A stretch of 28,719 nucleotides of DNA from Clostridium sp. AM34-11AC (GTDB lineage Bacteria > Bacillota > Clostridia > Lachnospirales > Lachnospiraceae), in the NCBI RefSeq assembly GCF_003435375.1, contig NZ_QWGL01000036.1, positions 1 to 28,719 on the forward strand. The letters are read 5' to 3'. The stretch's first letter is position 1. Every line of letters begins with the position of its first letter. This document shows, one piece after another, positions 7,621 to 16,213 of this stretch. Below the pieces are notes generated by a model. The model was not told the origin of the DNA. It saw nothing but the letters and a program-made list of their open reading frames with translations, and did not search any database. The position numbers and the translations under genes are program-made.

Positions 7621-8196
7621 TTATCTGTCGAATTTAAAAATTTCCTTGAATCCCGGCCATTTCTGGTCTTTCTCGGAGATGATGAGCTGCATGTCCGGTG
7701 TGATCGGCCACTTTACGCCGATCGTCTCATCATTCCATGCAAGTCCGCCCTCGTCACCCGGATGATAGAAATCGGTGCACTTGTAGGCAAACTCTGCCTC
7801 GTCGGAGAGAACGACAAAGCCGTGTGCGAAACCTTCCGGAATGTAGAACTGTTTCTTGTTCTCTGCGGAGAGCTCAACACCGAACCACTTTCCGTATGTC
7901 TTGGAGTGTGTTCTTAAGTCAACGGCTACATCGAAAACTGTTCCACGTACCGCCCGGACGAGCTTGCCCTGCGGGAACTGCTTCTGGAAATGAAGGCCGC
8001 GGAGTACGCCCTTTACGGACATAGACTGGTTATCCTGTACGAATACCATGTTGAGTCCAGCCTCTTTGAAGTCGTTCTGGTTGTATGTCTCCATGAAGTA
8101 TCCGCGCTCGTCGTTGAATACGGTCGGCTCGATCACATGAAGGCCTTCGATTACCATTCCATCTGTTTCACAGGAAGAAACTTTGATCTTTCCCAT
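7621..8196 (-). CDS. rfbC: dTDP-4-dehydrorhamnose 3,5-epimerase
   Basis: The RmlC/RfbC enzyme, third step from dTDP-glucose to dTDP-L-rhamnose. At 191 residues it has normal length. Visible family motifs are FNDERGYFMETYN, VLRGLHFQ with the catalytic-base His69, RGTVFDVAVDLR, YIPEGFAHGFVVLS and CTDFYHPGDEGGLAWND. The ATG start has GAGG nine bases upstream. It leads an operon with the exporter and glycosyltransferases, which points to a rhamnose-containing polymer. rfbA, rfbB and rfbD are absent from the window, so the rest of the pathway must be encoded elsewhere. Confidence 0.95.
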   Translation of the reverse strand: MGKIKVSSCETDGMVIEGLHVIEPTVFNDERGYFMETYNQNDFKEAGLNMVFVQDNQSMSVKGVLRGLHFQKQFPQGKLVRAVRGTVFDVAVDLRTHSKTYGKWFGVELSAENKKQFYIPEGFAHGFVVLSDEAEFAYKCTDFYHPGDEGGLAWNDETIGVKWPITPDMQLIISEKDQKWPGFKEIFKFDR

Positions 8197-8444
8197 AGTT
8201 TTTTACCTCACATTTTTATAAATTTACGGCTGCAATATTTCTCTTTCGGCATATACCCATCTCATTTCTGAAGCAGAAATATATGCTTTTCCTGCACACC
8301 GCTGTATTTTCGCCATTTTTCGGCATTTCCGCACTACATCATACCACCCCACAGGCGGAATGACAACTTTTTTCTGCGTTGTGCCACTGCGCCGCCATTT
8401 GTATATAGAAGCAGGCAGCAGGTCAGTTTACATAATTTTTAGCT
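8197..8444. other. Control region between two polysaccharide operons
   Basis: A 248 bp spacer between the rhamnosyltransferase stop and the rfbC start. It contains the sigma-A promoter listed separately and leaves an rfbC leader of roughly 135 bases. I see no terminator with a clear U-run for the upstream block, so read-through is possible. Confidence 0.5.
8338..8366 (-). promoter_or_regulatory. Sigma-A promoter for rfbC operon
   Basis: On the minus strand TTGTCA (8361-8366) and TATGAT (8338-8343) are separated by exactly 17 bases. Each matches consensus at five of six positions. Predicted transcription begins near 8330. Confidence 0.65.
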
Positions 8445-9371
8445 CTATTTCCAGTAATTGCGGTTCATAGACAGCTTTACTGCCAATTTTCTTGGCAGCT
8501 TCTTATACCTTTTCCCGGCAAGATACCCCAGATACTTGAATCCGCTGTCCACCACAAGCTTCGGGACGAGGTACGCGTGCCCCGTCTTTACGAGCCAGCG
8601 GGCTGTGTCCTTCACCATGCGGATGCCCTCGCCCTCGGACCGGATCCCGGAGAATACGTCGGGATTGTCCGCCTGGGAGATCGCCAGGTCAAAGTTTCTG
8701 TGGAACTGCTGGGACGCCGTATAGTTATGGGAGTGGATCACTCTCGCGTCCGCCGCGTAGTAAACCGCGTATCCATTCTTCATGGCCTTCGCCGCGAAGA
8801 TCATGTCCTCGTTGAAGATCGTCTTCCGGATAAAACCACCGAGTTTCCTATAGATCTCCCGCTTATATGCCGCGCAGACATTGGAACAGAAGTAGGTCTT
8901 GATCCCCAGGGTGTCGAGGTCTGAAAGTCTCTTGACCCGGCTTTTGTCCGGATAGTTAAAATCTCTCGTGTGGCACTCGATGATATTGCAGTCCGTTGCC
9001 GGAAGCTGTCTCGCATATGCCACAGCGATATCGTCCCCGGAGAAAAGTGCGTCCGTCAGGGCTTTTATCAAATTTGTATCCGCTGGAAGCGCATCATGGG
9101 TCATGCAGACACAGACATCCGCATCGGAGTGCCCGATCCCTGCGTCTCTTGTAGCGCCATGGTCAAACTCTTCCTTCGTCACATGGTACACGGAGAGATT
9201 TTCCGGGAGTCTTCCCGGTTCCAGGGTCTCCGTCCACTTATCCCACAGGTACTTTTCTGTATTCATGATGATCAGCCGGTCCACCGGTACGGTCTGGCGT
9301 CCCAGCCGGTCAAATAATTCCAACAATCTGTTTCCCGGACCATAGACCGGGATGATCACATCAACCTTCAT
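8445..9371 (-). CDS. GT2 glycosyltransferase, rhamnosyltransferase-like
   Basis: A 308-residue GT-A fold enzyme. Residues 3-12 (VDVIIPVYGP) are the nucleotide strand, and FDHGATRDAG near 69-78 is characteristic of bacterial rhamnosyltransferases. THDA at 91-94 stands in the DxD position, and FNEDMIFAAKAMKNGY near 190 is the catalytic-base region. A basic C-terminal tail without a membrane segment suggests a peripheral protein at the inner membrane face. The ATG overlaps the flippase stop by 11 bases, so it is co-translated with it. With rfbC starting the next operon, dTDP-rhamnose is the likely donor, but that is inference. Confidence 0.85.
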   Translation of the reverse strand: MKVDVIIPVYGPGNRLLELFDRLGRQTVPVDRLIIMNTEKYLWDKWTETLEPGRLPENLSVYHVTKEEFDHGATRDAGIGHSDADVCVCMTHDALPADTNLIKALTDALFSGDDIAVAYARQLPATDCNIIECHTRDFNYPDKSRVKRLSDLDTLGIKTYFCSNVCAAYKREIYRKLGGFIRKTIFNEDMIFAAKAMKNGYAVYYAADARVIHSHNYTASQQFHRNFDLAISQADNPDVFSGIRSEGEGIRMVKDTARWLVKTGHAYLVPKLVVDSGFKYLGYLAGKRYKKLPRKLAVKLSMNRNYWK

Positions 9372-10674
9372 CGTGTTTTTGAGCTCTCTCTTTCTGTTTC
9401 ATAAATCCTGCAGAGAAAATTCCAAAGAATACCATCAGTGCCGCCATCAAAAGCATGTATACGAAGGCGCCTCCCTGGATTCCTCCCATCCGGACGAACC
9501 AGCCGGAAGAAAGCACCGCGAGTACGCTGACGAAGGCGTAGCCCAGGATGATGAACCTCTGTTTCTGCATGATAATAAGGGAATAGTAAAACAGGTTCAT
9601 GAATGCATTGAGGGCGCCGCCGATGATGATCAGTACCAACGCCATGCGGCAGGTGGAAAGTCCTTCTCTTAAGTTTGGGTACAGCAGGCTGATCACCGGA
9701 ATTCCCAATAACCACGCACCGCCCACCGCGAGAACGGTCAGGGCCGCAATGATCAGGGCAAGGTTCATGATGATCTTCCGGAATGCTTTTAAGTGGCCTG
9801 TCTCCCAGTCCACCGCGAGCTTTGTGAGGTACGGGCGGATCACGAAGCCGGCAACCAGATTGATCACGCTGGTCGGCATAAAGATCGCGCCGTAGACTGC
9901 GAGATCACGGTCTGCCATATGGGCCTCGATGGCGTATTTTGATGCAGAAAAGATATAGAAGTCCAGAACCACCGAGAAAAATAACAGAACATTGTCCCGG
10001 AAGAGCTGGAATTTCTTTCCTTGCACCGACTTCCATGTCACATTCGGGAGTTCCCGGATCACGAGGAAGTCAAACAGGAAAAATCCCACGGTCTGCGCGC
10101 CCACTGCCCAGATACTGGCGGTCAGAAGCTCTCCCGTCACCGCGAGACTTCCGAGAAAACAGGTCACGGAGAGGATCGTCCGGAACGCATTGGATTTTCC
10201 CGTCAGGTACAGTCTTCCCCCCCGCTGGAATTCCGCCTCGTATGTATCCGCCAGGGCATCGATGACCTTGTAGACCACCATCAGGAAGACAATGACCGCT
10301 TTCTCAAAGGTATAGCCGCTGACCATCACATAGCCAAAGCCCACAAGGATCGCGAGACCGCAGGTGATGAGACGCAGCCCGAGATAGTCACCGAAGGTGT
10401 ACTTCTCCCCGGTATCCGTGATCTGGAACGGGCGGATCCCAAAGTATGCCGCCATGAACATGTGCTGTCCGAAGGTGGTAAAGGCGAAGGTGAACACTCC
10501 GCCCGCGTCCTCGCCCGCAAGCTGGACCACCGCGATAGAGAGCACCATGGACGCAAAGGCGTAGAGGAAGCTTCCGATCATATTCCAGATAATGTTCTTC
10601 TGCTCCGACACCGCGGATCCGTCGCCGATGATGAGTCTGGCAAACCCGTGAGGCGTTTTCGGTCGGTTATTCAT
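9361..10674 (-). CDS. Wzx/MATE-like polysaccharide flippase
   Basis: A membrane protein of 437 residues with about twelve hydrophobic segments across its length, matching oligosaccharide-lipid flippases of the Wzx/RfbX class. The first segment begins near NIIWNMIGSFLYAFASMVLS, and the C-terminus is charged and cytoplasmic. Its role would be to turn undecaprenyl-linked glycan units across the membrane. The ATG at 10672-10674 is chosen because AAGGA is eight bases away; an upstream in-frame TTG (10680) is only two bases from that site. It overlaps the glf stop by eight bases. Having a flippase beside a separate ABC exporter suggests two different products or a side-branch donor lipid. Confidence 0.82.
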   Translation of the reverse strand: MNNRPKTPHGFARLIIGDGSAVSEQKNIIWNMIGSFLYAFASMVLSIAVVQLAGEDAGGVFTFAFTTFGQHMFMAAYFGIRPFQITDTGEKYTFGDYLGLRLITCGLAILVGFGYVMVSGYTFEKAVIVFLMVVYKVIDALADTYEAEFQRGGRLYLTGKSNAFRTILSVTCFLGSLAVTGELLTASIWAVGAQTVGFFLFDFLVIRELPNVTWKSVQGKKFQLFRDNVLLFFSVVLDFYIFSASKYAIEAHMADRDLAVYGAIFMPTSVINLVAGFVIRPYLTKLAVDWETGHLKAFRKIIMNLALIIAALTVLAVGGAWLLGIPVISLLYPNLREGLSTCRMALVLIIIGGALNAFMNLFYYSLIIMQKQRFIILGYAFVSVLAVLSSGWFVRMGGIQGGAFVYMLLMAALMVFFGIFSAGFMKQKERAQKHDEG

Positions 10675-11776
10675 TTCCAAATTCCTTCTTTACGCAGGAC
10701 AGGGCGGACTCGATAACCTTATCCATATCGTAATAGCGGTATTCCGCGAGTCTTCCGCCGAAGATCACATTCTTCTCTTTTTCAGCGAGTTCCGCGTATT
10801 TCTTATATAATTCCTGGTTTCTCTCATCGTTTACCGGATAGTATGGCTCCATGCCCTCGGTCCACTCCGCCGGGTACTCTCTCGTGATGACTGTCTTCTC
10901 CTGGGTTCCGAACTCGAAGTGTTTGTGCTCAATGATCCTCGTGTACGGAGTCTCGCGGTCGGTGTAGTTGATGACCGCATTGCCCTGATAGTTGTCGCAG
11001 TCTAAGACCTCCGTCTCAAACCGCAGACTGCGGTACTGGAGTTTTCCGAAGCAGTAGTCGAAATAGCTGTCGATGGTTCCTGTATATACGACCTTGTCCG
11101 CAAGGGCGTCATATTTCTCCTTGTCAGCCAGGTAGTCGGCTCCGAGGCGGATCTCACAGCCCTCGAAGAGCTTTTCCGTGATCTTATTGTAGCCGCCGAT
11201 CGGGATTCCCTGGTAAAGGTCATTGAAATAGTTGTTGTCGTAGGTGTAGCGTACCGGGAGACGTTTGATGATGAAGGCTGGGAGCTCCTTGCAGTCTCTG
11301 CCCCACTGTTTCTCAGTGTAGCCCTTGACAAGCTTCTGGTAGATATGGGTTCCCACAAGGCTGATGGCCTGCTCTTCCAGGTTCTTCGGCTCGCCCTTGA
11401 TGACCTTTCTCTGCTCATTGATGATCTTTTTTGCCTCCTCCGGAGTGGAGATTCCCCACATGCGGCTGAAGGTGTTCATGTTGAACGGCATGTTGTACAT
11501 CTCGCCCTTGTAGTTCGCAACCGGGCTGTTTGTATAACGGTTGAACTCCACGAGACTGTTCACAAAGTTCCATACTTCCCTGTTGCTGGTATGGAAGATA
11601 TGGGCACCATAGCGGTGTACATTGATGCCCTCGATATTTTCACAGTAAATGTTTCCGCCTGCGTGTTCTCTCTTCTCAAGAACCAGGCAGGTCTTTCCGG
11701 CTTTTTTTGCGTAGTACGCGAAAACTCCGGCGAAAAGTCCGCTGCCCACTAACAGGTAATCATATTGTTTCTTCAT
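10667..11776 (-). CDS. glf: UDP-galactopyranose mutase
   Basis: A flavoenzyme converting UDP-galactopyranose to UDP-galactofuranose. The FAD-binding motif is DYLLVGSGLFAGVFA near the N-terminus, followed by VLEKREHAGGNIY. Further Glf motifs are HRYGAHIFHT, GYTEKQWG, RLPVRYTYDNNYFND and a C-terminal GRLAEYRYYDMDKVI. Starting at the ATG at 11774-11776 gives 369 residues, the usual length, with GAGGAG ten bases upstream. An ATG six codons earlier has no ribosome site. The locus polymer therefore probably includes galactofuranose, whether in the main chain or as a branch. Confidence 0.95.
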   Translation of the reverse strand: MKKQYDYLLVGSGLFAGVFAYYAKKAGKTCLVLEKREHAGGNIYCENIEGINVHRYGAHIFHTSNREVWNFVNSLVEFNRYTNSPVANYKGEMYNMPFNMNTFSRMWGISTPEEAKKIINEQRKVIKGEPKNLEEQAISLVGTHIYQKLVKGYTEKQWGRDCKELPAFIIKRLPVRYTYDNNYFNDLYQGIPIGGYNKITEKLFEGCEIRLGADYLADKEKYDALADKVVYTGTIDSYFDYCFGKLQYRSLRFETEVLDCDNYQGNAVINYTDRETPYTRIIEHKHFEFGTQEKTVITREYPAEWTEGMEPYYPVNDERNQELYKKYAELAEKEKNVIFGGRLAEYRYYDMDKVIESALSCVKKEFGNE

Positions 11777-11864
11777 ATAGACTGTTCTCCTCATTGTCCC
11801 GGCTTTTCTGCGCCGATGTATTTTGCAGCATGGGTGAGCTGGATTTTATGTCCTGCTGCCTGAA

Positions 11865-12371
11865 TTACTCTTCTTCCTTAACAAAGATTTTTTCTTTCGG
11901 AAGAATTTCGCGGAGCTCCTCCACGAGCTGGACTGCCGCAAACAGGGCCGATCCGGCAAAAATAAAGATATCACCCAGGTTGAAGACCACTTTTTTCAGT
12001 TTCTTCCACTGGATGCTGAAATAGTCCACCACATATCCGCGTTTGAGCCGGTCATAAAGGTTGCTCGCTCCGCCGGCCAGCACCAGGGTCAGCGCCGTCT
12101 TCTCCAGCACACGTCCCTTCTTTCCGATCACATACGCCCATGCACCGGCTACCGCCGACAGCATGCAGACCGGGACCATCTCCACAAGTTTTGGGTATTC
12201 CTTCATGAATCCGAAGGAAAAGCCCGGATTGTGGTTTTTGTGGAGGCGGATCAGGCCGCCTGATTCTTTCACGGTTTTCGGGAATTCTCCATCGGGTCTG
12301 GCTTCGATCTCTTTTTTCACAGCCAGATCTGTAAGCGCAAGCGTCGTTCCGAATGTCAAAAATCCAAACAT
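11865..12371 (-). CDS. lspA: Signal peptidase II family protein
   Basis: A 168-residue membrane protein with LspA signatures: KNHNPGFSFGF (45-55), GGASNLYDRLKRGYVVDYF (100-118) and VFNLGDIFIFAG (129-140). Predicted catalytic aspartates are Asp116 and Asp134. The family cleaves prolipoprotein signal peptides at the membrane. The N-terminus lacks the usual long first helix and holds a polar stretch at about 19-40, and the C-terminus is strongly acidic, so this may be a specialised paralogue. It has AAAGGGG before its ATG and is first in the minus-strand run leading to glf, 88 bases away; the reason for its place in a glycan locus is unclear. Confidence 0.82.
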   Translation of the reverse strand: MFGFLTFGTTLALTDLAVKKEIEARPDGEFPKTVKESGGLIRLHKNHNPGFSFGFMKEYPKLVEMVPVCMLSAVAGAWAYVIGKKGRVLEKTALTLVLAGGASNLYDRLKRGYVVDYFSIQWKKLKKVVFNLGDIFIFAGSALFAAVQLVEELREILPKEKIFVKEEE

Positions 12372-12632
12372 TGCGATTCCCCTTTCTTTTCTATCTTACA
12401 TGATTGCATACTTTCACAGATATCCTTATATTACAACATTTTAAAGGGTCCGTCCATATATTTCTTATTTCACGGTCAGACTGCGGCACCATTTTCACAC
12501 GTTTTCTTACCCATTTCATTTACGCCTCTCGTTCCTCTTCCCGTTTTCTGATCCTGTAATTTTTTTTGGAACATGTGCCCTTGTCCCTCATATACATATA
12601 TAGTATGAACCATTTTCTGTGGAGTATCAGCC
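12372..12632. other. Divergent intergenic region lspA / subtilase
   Basis: This is AT-rich spacer between divergent genes. A weak plus-strand promoter is listed separately. I could not find a well-spaced promoter for lspA, and there is no RNA gene or repeat. Confidence 0.4.
12581..12609 (+). promoter_or_regulatory. Possible promoter for the S8 protease
   Basis: TTGTCC (12581-12586), a 17-base spacer and TATGAA (12604-12609) stand 23 bases before the ATG. Both hexamers match consensus at only four of six positions, and an alternative sigma factor is possible. Confidence 0.35.
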
Positions 12633-14366
12633 ATGTCATGTACAAATTCTGTCGCGTCGGAAGATTTTGCGGATTTTATCGCACCTTATTTTACTACACC
12701 TGAAGAGTTTATTCGTTCACAGGGGACAGACTGCATTGATTTTGTGAATTCTACGCTGGCGGTCGTCTATGTTCCGCTCTCCACAGTGACACCTTCTACT
12801 TATACTTCCTATACATATTCGGCAGTTCCAAAGCTATATAGTCTTCTGGATGTCACAAGTATGGATGCTGCCGGGATCACGCCAGCGGGGGAGCTTCCGG
12901 TGCTGAACAATCAGGGCGCGGGAGTTATTGTGGGATTTGTGGATACGGGGATCAATTATACAGATTCGCTGTTTCGGAATGTAGATGGAAGTACAAGAAT
13001 TATTGGGATATGGGACCAGACAAATAATTCAGATAATTCTAACAATATAGAGAATGAAACTGCAAAACCATTTTCTGCCTTCTCAGCTCTCTACGGCACG
13101 CAATACACTGCCGAGGAGATCAACCTGGCCCTGAACTCCGACAATCCCGCCTCCATCGTCCCCACCCGGGACGAAAACGGACATGGAACATTTCTCGCTT
13201 CCATTGCCGCCGGGAACCGGGATGAACGGGCGGGATTTTCCGGGGCGGCACCGCAGGCATCCATCGCCATGGTGAAATTAAAACCCGCCAAGCAGTATCT
13301 CCGTGACTTCTACCTGATCCAGGACGGGGCAGAGGCCTACCAGGAGAACGATATCATGATGGGCGTCTCCTATCTCTATTTTCTCGCCAGAAAATACTCC
13401 ATGCCCCTCGTCGTCTGCATTCCTCTCGGCACCAATATGGGAAGCCACATGGGAATGAGCCGCCTCGGGCAGTATTTAAACCAGGTCAGCCTTTCAAACG
13501 GTTCCGCCGTCATCACCGCTGCCGGGAACGAGACCGGGGCGAGACATCACTTCCGGGCTGTCATGGACGCAGATACGGATGAAGTCACCGCGGAGCTGCG
13601 GGTGGGGGAACGGGAAGCCGGTTTTTCCATGGAACTTTGGGCGGAGAACATGGGTGCCTACACGGTGGGCTTTATCTCACCGACCGGCGAAGTTGCGCGG
13701 GAGATTTCCGTTCCGCTCCGGGGCGAGAACACGGTGTCCTTTCTCCTGGAACAGACCCAGATCACAGTCTACACCCAGATCGCCGATGTGAGCTCCGGGA
13801 GCCAGTTTATCTTTATGCGCTTCGAAAACCCCATGTCCGGGATCTGGCGGATCCTGATACGGAACTCTCTGGACATCCGTGAGACCTTTCATATCTGGCT
13901 GCCGGTCCGGGGCTTTATCTCCGATGAGACCTATTTTCTCCGCCCGGATCCCGATACGACCATCACGGATCCCGGAAATGCCCGGTATCCCATCACTGTC
14001 ACCGCCTACGACCACACCAAAAACAGCATCTACATCCACGCCAGCCGCGGCTACAGCCTGTCCGGCCAGATAAAGCCGGACCTCGCTGCCCCGGGTGTCA
14101 ACATCTTAGGCGCGTCCGTCTCAGGAAGACGTCTCACAAGAATGTCCGGCACCTCCGTCTCCGCCGCCCACCTCGCCGGTGCCGCGGCGATCCTGTTGAA
14201 CTGGGGCGTCCTCAATGCAAATTATCCATATCTCAACACGCCGGTGCTAAAGTCCATCTTCGTCCGTGGGGCACAAAGAAATCCAGCGCTCACATACCCG
14301 AACCGTGAGTTCGGATATGGAACGCTGAATCTGTATGAAGCTTTTTTACATCTCAGAAACCTTTAA
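12633..14366 (+). CDS. Subtilisin-like (S8) protease, Csp-type
   Basis: A 577-residue subtilase with all catalytic residues visible: Asp104 in GFVDTGI, His184 in ENGHGTFLAS, oxyanion Asn299 in AAGNE and Ser508 in MSGTSVSAAH. About 90 residues precede the catalytic domain and could be a prodomain. There is no signal peptide, so it is probably cytoplasmic or acts in spore or mother cell. A jelly-roll-like insert lies between Asn299 and Ser508, as in clostridial Csp germination proteases and their Lachnospiraceae relatives. A germination role is not shown, since no cspBAC, sleC or ger genes are here. TGGAG precedes the ATG. Codon use changes abruptly near 13080. Confidence 0.88.
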   Translation: MSCTNSVASEDFADFIAPYFTTPEEFIRSQGTDCIDFVNSTLAVVYVPLSTVTPSTYTSYTYSAVPKLYSLLDVTSMDAAGITPAGELPVLNNQGAGVIVGFVDTGINYTDSLFRNVDGSTRIIGIWDQTNNSDNSNNIENETAKPFSAFSALYGTQYTAEEINLALNSDNPASIVPTRDENGHGTFLASIAAGNRDERAGFSGAAPQASIAMVKLKPAKQYLRDFYLIQDGAEAYQENDIMMGVSYLYFLARKYSMPLVVCIPLGTNMGSHMGMSRLGQYLNQVSLSNGSAVITAAGNETGARHHFRAVMDADTDEVTAELRVGEREAGFSMELWAENMGAYTVGFISPTGEVAREISVPLRGENTVSFLLEQTQITVYTQIADVSSGSQFIFMRFENPMSGIWRILIRNSLDIRETFHIWLPVRGFISDETYFLRPDPDTTITDPGNARYPITVTAYDHTKNSIYIHASRGYSLSGQIKPDLAAPGVNILGASVSGRRLTRMSGTSVSAAHLAGAAAILLNWGVLNANYPYLNTPVLKSIFVRGAQRNPALTYPNREFGYGTLNLYEAFLHLRNL

Positions 14367-14412
14367 TTTATAACATCCGATGCCGTGCAGACACTATCAG
14401 CAGGATTCATAT

Positions 14413-16092
14413 TTATTCAGCTTTGTAACAGGCTTCCGTCGGCCCCGGCAGAGCAGCCGCCTTCTTGTCCGCCGTAGAATACTCCCGCATCTCGATCCGC
14501 GGGCCACCGTGTTTTTCCAGATACGCGCGGGTGATCGTCACAGAACCGATCTCCGGGTCCTTCGGGATCTCGAACATGATATCGAGCATGAATTCCTCGA
14601 TGATCGCCCGGAGCGCTCTCGCACCGGTGTCTTTTTTGAGCGCCTGCTCTGCGATCCATTCCAGGGCATCATCGTCAAAGTTTAAATTTACCTCATCCAT
14701 GGCGAGAAGCTTCTTATACTGCTTTAAGATCGCGTTCTTCGGCTCCTTTAAGATCCGCACGAGGAATTCCTTCGTGAGTCCCTGAAGTGTCACGGTCACC
14801 GGAAGTCTTCCCAAGAACTCCGGGATCATGCCGAATTCTCTGAGATCCTGGTTTGTGACCTTTGAGAGAATGTCCGGATCCTTATCATATTTATCCTTCG
14901 GATCAGAGCCGAAACCGATGGACGTGGTGTTCGTCAGGCGTTCCTTGATAATATTCTCAAGATCTGGGAACGCGCCGCCGCAGATAAAGAGGATATTGTC
15001 GGTGTTGATCATCTCCATCGGAGTCATGGCATTCTTCTGGCCTGTTCCCACAGGGACTTCCACGTCCGCGCCCTCTAGAAGCTTTAAGAGTTCCTGCTGC
15101 ACGGACTCGCCGCTGACATCGCGGGTGTTCGTGGATTTCTTCTTTGCGATCTTATCGATCTCGTCGATGAACACGATGCCCATCTCCGCTTTCTGCACAT
15201 CACCGCCCGCCGCTGCGAGGAGCTTTGTGAGAACACTCTCGATATCGTCACCGATATAACCTGCTTCTGTTAAGGATGTAGCGTCCGCGATCGCAAGCGG
15301 CACATCGAGGAGCTTCGCCAGAGTCTTTACGAGATACGTCTTACCGCTTCCAGTAGGTCCGATCATCAGGATATTTGACTTTTCGATGTCAATATCGGTT
15401 CCGTACTTCCCGGCATCCGGGGATGTCTTGGAAAATACACGCTTATAGTGGTTGTAGACTGCGACAGCGATCACCTTCTTCGCCTGCTCCTGGCCGATCA
15501 CATACTCGTCGAGCTGCGCCTTGATCGCATGGGGGGCCGGGATCTCGCTGAGCTTAAACAGCTCCTTTTTTACTTTTTTCTTCTTTTTCCTGCGCTTATG
15601 GCCCTGGCCCATGAGGGCGCCGAGGTCGATCTGCCCCACCGGGATTCCGAAAATATTTCCCAATGGAATTCCCTCTGATCCGTCACCGTCCTCCTCGAAA
15701 TCATCGCCATCTTCGGTCTCGTCAGCATCCACAACGGTCTGCTCTGCGTCCTCATCCGTGTCTGCTTCAGTCGGATTATCCACAGAATTCTGTTTTTCCG
15801 CTTCGCTCACGTCATCTTTCTTACCCGCAGCAGTTCCGGTATTCTCCTGCTTCTGCGCTCCATCTCCGCTTCCCATCGGATTCAGATACATATTTTTCAA
15901 CAGCTCCGGCGTGATCCCGGACATCTTTGTCCAGTCCATACCGCTTCCCATCATCATATCAAACGATCTCTGCATACAGTCCCGGCACACCTGCAATCCG
16001 CCCGGCAGCGTGATCATTTTTCCTGCCTGACTCTCCGTCCGTCTGCACATGCAGCAGATCTTCTCATATCCGTTATTTTTGTTGTCTTCCAA
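14413..16092 (-). CDS. clpX: ClpX-type ATPase with acidic insert
   Basis: A AAA+ unfoldase of 559 residues, about 140 longer than typical ClpX. It has an N-terminal zinc-binding domain (CCMC at 13-16, CRDC at 36-39), an acidic Asp/Glu-rich linker (about 93-140), then GNIFGIPVGQIDLGALMGQG and a basic run (166-176). The AAA+ core follows: Walker A GPTGSGKT at 245-252, pore loop GYIG at 278-281, Walker B IVFIDEID at 306-313, and sensor 2 near GARALR. The IGF loop at 392-394 is kept, so docking to ClpP is likely. The start is TTG with GGGAG upstream. clpP and tig are not adjacent, so this may be a second ClpX. It converges with the S8 protease, 46 bases apart. Confidence 0.9.
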   Translation of the reverse strand: MEDNKNNGYEKICCMCRRTESQAGKMITLPGGLQVCRDCMQRSFDMMMGSGMDWTKMSGITPELLKNMYLNPMGSGDGAQKQENTGTAAGKKDDVSEAEKQNSVDNPTEADTDEDAEQTVVDADETEDGDDFEEDGDGSEGIPLGNIFGIPVGQIDLGALMGQGHKRRKKKKKVKKELFKLSEIPAPHAIKAQLDEYVIGQEQAKKVIAVAVYNHYKRVFSKTSPDAGKYGTDIDIEKSNILMIGPTGSGKTYLVKTLAKLLDVPLAIADATSLTEAGYIGDDIESVLTKLLAAAGGDVQKAEMGIVFIDEIDKIAKKKSTNTRDVSGESVQQELLKLLEGADVEVPVGTGQKNAMTPMEMINTDNILFICGGAFPDLENIIKERLTNTTSIGFGSDPKDKYDKDPDILSKVTNQDLREFGMIPEFLGRLPVTVTLQGLTKEFLVRILKEPKNAILKQYKKLLAMDEVNLNFDDDALEWIAEQALKKDTGARALRAIIEEFMLDIMFEIPKDPEIGSVTITRAYLEKHGGPRIEMREYSTADKKAAALPGPTEACYKAE

Positions 16093-16130
16093 ATTTTTTC
16101 TCCCTGAACCTTCTATCGTTTCTCATGGAT

Positions 16131-16146
16131 ACAGGCCGCGGCCTGT
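16131..16146. promoter_or_regulatory. 16-bp perfect palindrome in clpX leader
   Basis: ACAGGCCGCGGCCTGT is its own reverse complement, with no central spacer. It lies about 35-50 bases downstream of the predicted clpX start site and 40 bases before the TTG codon. It could bind a dimeric repressor or fold in the mRNA. No known operator is recognised. Confidence 0.45.
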
Positions 16147-16184
16147 CCACGCGTTTTCTGCCTGTTTTTACAGAATTATAACCT

Positions 16185-16213
16185 ATTATAATGCAAATTG
16201 AGTCTTCCCGCAA
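16185..16213 (-). promoter_or_regulatory. Promoter for clpX
   Basis: On the minus strand a perfect TATAAT (16185-16190) lies 17 bases from TTGCGG (16208-16213). A second TATAAT follows at 16175-16180. The -35 is weak, so assisted initiation is possible. Confidence 0.55.

Noticed and set aside
10021..10716. 231-codon plus-strand frame antisense to the flippase
   Set aside because: The flippase frame has a coherent membrane pattern, a ribosome site and coupled overlaps on both sides; the antisense frame is charged low-complexity shadow sequence.
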